Assembly (NCBI GenBank): GCA_036802685.1
Contig: DAIRVS010000162.1
Span: 1-8,955 of the forward strand
DNA from: HGW-17 sp938004375
GTDB taxonomy: Bacteria; Myxococcota_A; Polyangia; HGW-17
Direction: 5' to 3'
Length of the DNA stretch: 8,955 bases
Part shown: positions 7,181 to 8,955 of the stretch, piece after piece
How positions within the stretch are numbered: position 1 is the first letter of the stretch
Layout: the number at the start of each line of letters is the position of its first letter
The notes under the pieces: model-generated
What the model saw: the letters and a program-made list of their open reading frames with translations, nothing else
The model's database searches: none
What the model was told of the DNA's origin: nothing
Program-made: the position numbers and the translations under genes

Positions 7181-7250
7181 GGAGGGAGACAGAAAAATAG
7201 TTGTACGATCCGCGCGCGGGCGGTAGAGTGCGGGATCTTGGAGGGAGACA
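7181..7250 (+). repeat. 11-bp direct repeat GGAGGGAGACA in the divergent spacer
   Basis: Exact copies occur at 7181-7191 and 7240-7250, 59 bp apart. The second contains the ribosome-binding site of the hydroxylase gene (GGAGGGAG, 5 nt before ATG 7253). The first lies between the two candidate -35 boxes and has no start codon suitably placed after it. It could be a regulator half-site, a relic of a local duplication, or chance in purine-rich sequence. Confidence 0.5.
7201..7229 (+). promoter_or_regulatory. Candidate sigma-70-type promoter for the molybdenum hydroxylase operon
   Basis: TTGTAC (7201-7206), a 17-nt spacer and TAGAGT (7224-7229) fit loosely (TTG conserved; 4 of 6 in the -10). The start would fall near 7236, giving a very short leader of about 17 nt that just includes the ribosome-binding site. 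Confidence 0.38.
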
Positions 7251-7252
7251 CG

Positions 7253-8665
7253 ATGACCTATCATCGCCCACACACTCTGCATCACGCCTGTCAACTGGCC
7301 GCGCGGCCCGGCGCCCGCATCGTCGCGGGGGGCACCGACCTGATGGTCCGCGTGGAGAAGGGCTTCGAGGAGCCCCCGCTCTGGGTGGACATCTCGCACC
7401 TGCCGCTCCACGAGATCCGGTACGATCCCGAGCGGCGGGTCCTGGAGGTGGGCGCGCTCGCCACCATGTCCCAGTGCGCGTCCCACGCCCAGGTGCTGGC
7501 CCACGCGCCGCTTCTGGCCCAGGCGGCCGTGGTGGTGGGTGCCCCGGGCATCCGCAACCGCGCCACGGTGGGGGGCAACCTGGCCAACGCCAGCCCGGCC
7601 GCCGACGTGTCCTGCGCGCTGATGGCGCTGGACGCCGAGCTGGTCCTGGTGTCCGAGGTCGGCCGCCGGCTGCTGCCCATCGCGGAGTTCTTCCTGGGAC
7701 CCGGCCGCAGCGCGCTGGCCCACGGGGAGCTCCTGGTTGCCGTCCACATCCCGCTGCGCACGCCGCCCCACACGGTGCGGACGCTGTCCCACTGGTTCAA
7801 GGCCGGCAACCGCCGAGCCCAGGTCATTTCCATGGTCGCGATGGCCGCGCGCACCTTCCTCGACGGCGACGACCGCGTGCTGGGCAGCGCCATCGCGGTG
7901 GCCTCGGTGGCCCCGCGCCCGCTGCGCCTGACCCACGTCGAGAGCATGCTCCTGGACGCCCAGTTGACGCCCGACGTGATCGCCCGCGCCGCCTCGGCCG
8001 CGGCCGCCGAGGTCACGCCCATCTCCGACGTGCGCGCCTCGGCCGAGTACCGCCGGCACCTCACCTCGATCTTCACGCAGTGGCACCTCGAGGACGTGGC
8101 GCAGGGCAGCGCGCCCAAGCCGGGCCTGATCACCCCGCCGGAGCCGCCGGCGCCCGTGGAGCTGGACGTCACCGGCGAGGGTCCGTGGGAGCTGCGCCTC
8201 AACGGCCGCGCGGTCCGCGTGAAGGCCCCCGGCAGCCGCCGGTTCCTGGACGTGCTGCGCGAGGATCTGCACCTGACCGGCACCAAGAACGGCTGCGGCG
8301 AGGGCGAGTGCGGCGCCTGCATGGTGCTGGTGGACGGCCGCCCGGTGAACGCCTGCCTGGTGCCCCTGGGGTCGGTGGCCGGCCACGACGTGACCACGGT
8401 CGAGGGCCTCTCCGAGGGCGACGCGCCGGGCGCGGTCCAGCAGGCCTTCATCGACGCCGGGGCCGTGCAGTGCGGCTTCTGCATCCCCGGGTGCGAGGTC
8501 ACCGCCCAGGCCCTCGTCGAGCTCGATGAGCCCCTCACCCGCGAGGAGATCGCCCAGGCCCTGTCGGGCAACCTGTGCCGCTGCACGGGCTACGTGAAGA
8601 TCATCGACGCGGTCGCGCTGGCCCTGTCCCGGCGCGCCGAGACCCGGAAGGGAGGTCGGTCATGA
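7253..8665 (+). CDS. Xanthine dehydrogenase-family fusion subunit: FAD domain followed by 2Fe-2S domains
   Basis: A 470-residue electron-transfer subunit of a cytoplasmic molybdenum hydroxylase. Residues about 1-165 are the FAD-binding domain with AGGTDL (25-30) and TVGGNLANASPAAD (105-118), both of xanthine dehydrogenase type. Residues about 170-275 match the flavoprotein C-terminal domain. A Pro-rich linker (about 293-303) leads to a plant-type 2Fe-2S domain with Cys348, 353, 356 and 368. A helical 2Fe-2S domain follows with Cys407, 410, 442 and 444 (QCGFCIPG ... LCRC). All eight cluster ligands are present. Electrons from the molybdenum site would pass through the two clusters to FAD and then to NAD or another acceptor (family knowledge). 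Fe-S before FAD is the usual order in fused XdhA-type chains; here it is reversed. GGAGGGAG lies 5 nt before the chosen ATG. The 3' end overlaps the next gene by 4 nt (ATGA). Confidence 0.94.
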   Translation: MTYHRPHTLHHACQLAARPGARIVAGGTDLMVRVEKGFEEPPLWVDISHLPLHEIRYDPERRVLEVGALATMSQCASHAQVLAHAPLLAQAAVVVGAPGIRNRATVGGNLANASPAADVSCALMALDAELVLVSEVGRRLLPIAEFFLGPGRSALAHGELLVAVHIPLRTPPHTVRTLSHWFKAGNRRAQVISMVAMAARTFLDGDDRVLGSAIAVASVAPRPLRLTHVESMLLDAQLTPDVIARAASAAAAEVTPISDVRASAEYRRHLTSIFTQWHLEDVAQGSAPKPGLITPPEPPAPVELDVTGEGPWELRLNGRAVRVKAPGSRRFLDVLREDLHLTGTKNGCGEGECGACMVLVDGRPVNACLVPLGSVAGHDVTTVEGLSEGDAPGAVQQAFIDAGAVQCGFCIPGCEVTAQALVELDEPLTREEIAQALSGNLCRCTGYVKIIDAVALALSRRAETRKGGRS

Positions 8666-8955
8666 CGCATCCAGGACTCAACTCGGGCGCCCCGCGCCCC
8701 GACGCCGCCGCCAAGGCCATGGGCCGCGCCCGCTATTGCGCCGACGTCCAGCTCACGGGCATGCTCCACGGCGTGATCGTGGCCTCCCCCATCGCCTCCG
8801 GGATCCTCTCGGCGCTGGACGTCTCGGCCGCCGAGGCGGCCCCGGGCGTGGTGGCAGTGCTGACCGCGGCCAACCTGCCGGGGAACAACCGCGTGGGCCT
8901 GATCTTCGACGACCAGACGCTGCTGGTCACCGACCGCGTCCGCATGGCCGGCGAC
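8662..8955 (+). CDS. Molybdopterin-binding subunit of xanthine dehydrogenase-family hydroxylase (5' part only)
   Basis: The first 98 residues are present and the gene continues beyond the right edge. They match the N-terminal a/b hammerhead domain of the large molybdenum subunit: GRARYCADVQLTGMLHGVIVASP (21-43), ALDVSAAEAAPGVVAVLTAANLPG (51-74), then NNRVGLIFDDQTLLVTDRVRMAGD (75-98). The NxxGxIxxDxxLL pattern resembles XdhB-type purine-oxidising subunits more than CO dehydrogenase. The molybdenum site and substrate-binding residues lie outside the window, so the substrate is undetermined. The start overlaps the previous stop in ATGA, with GGGAGGT (8650-8656) 5 nt upstream, which indicates translational coupling in one operon. 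Confidence 0.92.
   Translation, partial: MTHPGLNSGAPRPDAAAKAMGRARYCADVQLTGMLHGVIVASPIASGILSALDVSAAEAAPGVVAVLTAANLPGNNRVGLIFDDQTLLVTDRVRMAGD

Noticed and set aside
6743..7252. N-terminal extension of the FAD/Fe-S subunit to a start at 6743
   Set aside because: The extension is antisense to CoA-transferase A with no homology. The ATG at 7253 has a strong ribosome-binding site and matches the family's N-terminus.
7070..8386. N-terminal extension of the CoA-transferase A frame to 656 codons
   Set aside because: The extra region is antisense to the hydroxylase gene and reads through the promoter spacer. Family homology begins exactly at the ATG at 7069, which has a ribosome-binding site.

Overview
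The window is very GC-rich with strong G/C bias at third codon positions. It carries a secreted lipoprotein built from a proline tract, a thrombospondin type-3 calcium-binding segment and a CGDG...C cysteine-rich repeat. That combination is characteristic of Myxococcota and other former Deltaproteobacteria, so I infer a chromosomal segment from that group. The taxonomy is inference, as no rRNA or other marker gene is present. I see no mobile element, tRNA, CRISPR array or phage gene.

Layout from left to right: (1) 1-1163, minus strand, the N-terminal 387 residues of a lipoprotein that runs off the left edge. (2) 1164-1297, a divergent promoter region. (3) 1298-4585, plus strand, a 1095-residue protein that looks like one long HEAT-type alpha-solenoid and has no recognisable catalytic domain. 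(4) 4586-4757, a relatively AT-rich spacer with a TGACA-N5-TGTCA palindrome. (5) 4758-5750, plus strand, a 330-residue WYL-domain transcription regulator. (6) 5751-7069, minus strand, the two subunits of a family I CoA-transferase (AtoDA/CtfAB type). Its B-subunit stop codon directly abuts the WYL gene's stop codon. (7) 7070-7252, a compact divergent promoter region with an 11-bp direct repeat. (8) 7253-8955, plus strand, a molybdenum hydroxylase operon of the xanthine dehydrogenase family. It has an FAD plus 2Fe-2S fusion subunit, then the start of the molybdopterin subunit, which runs off the right edge.

The right half looks metabolic. The CoA-transferase activates or exchanges short-chain acids at CoA level, and the molybdenum hydroxylase oxidises a purine, N-heterocycle or aldehyde-type substrate. 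They diverge from one intergenic region and may be co-regulated, but no substrate can be read from the sequence. The WYL protein is a possible regulator of its neighbours or of itself. The left half (lipoprotein and solenoid) has no assignable pathway. I do not see a clear new multi-gene system. The most unusual items are the large solenoid protein, the FAD-then-Fe-S domain order of the fused hydroxylase subunit, and the repeat and palindrome structures in the two regulatory spacers.
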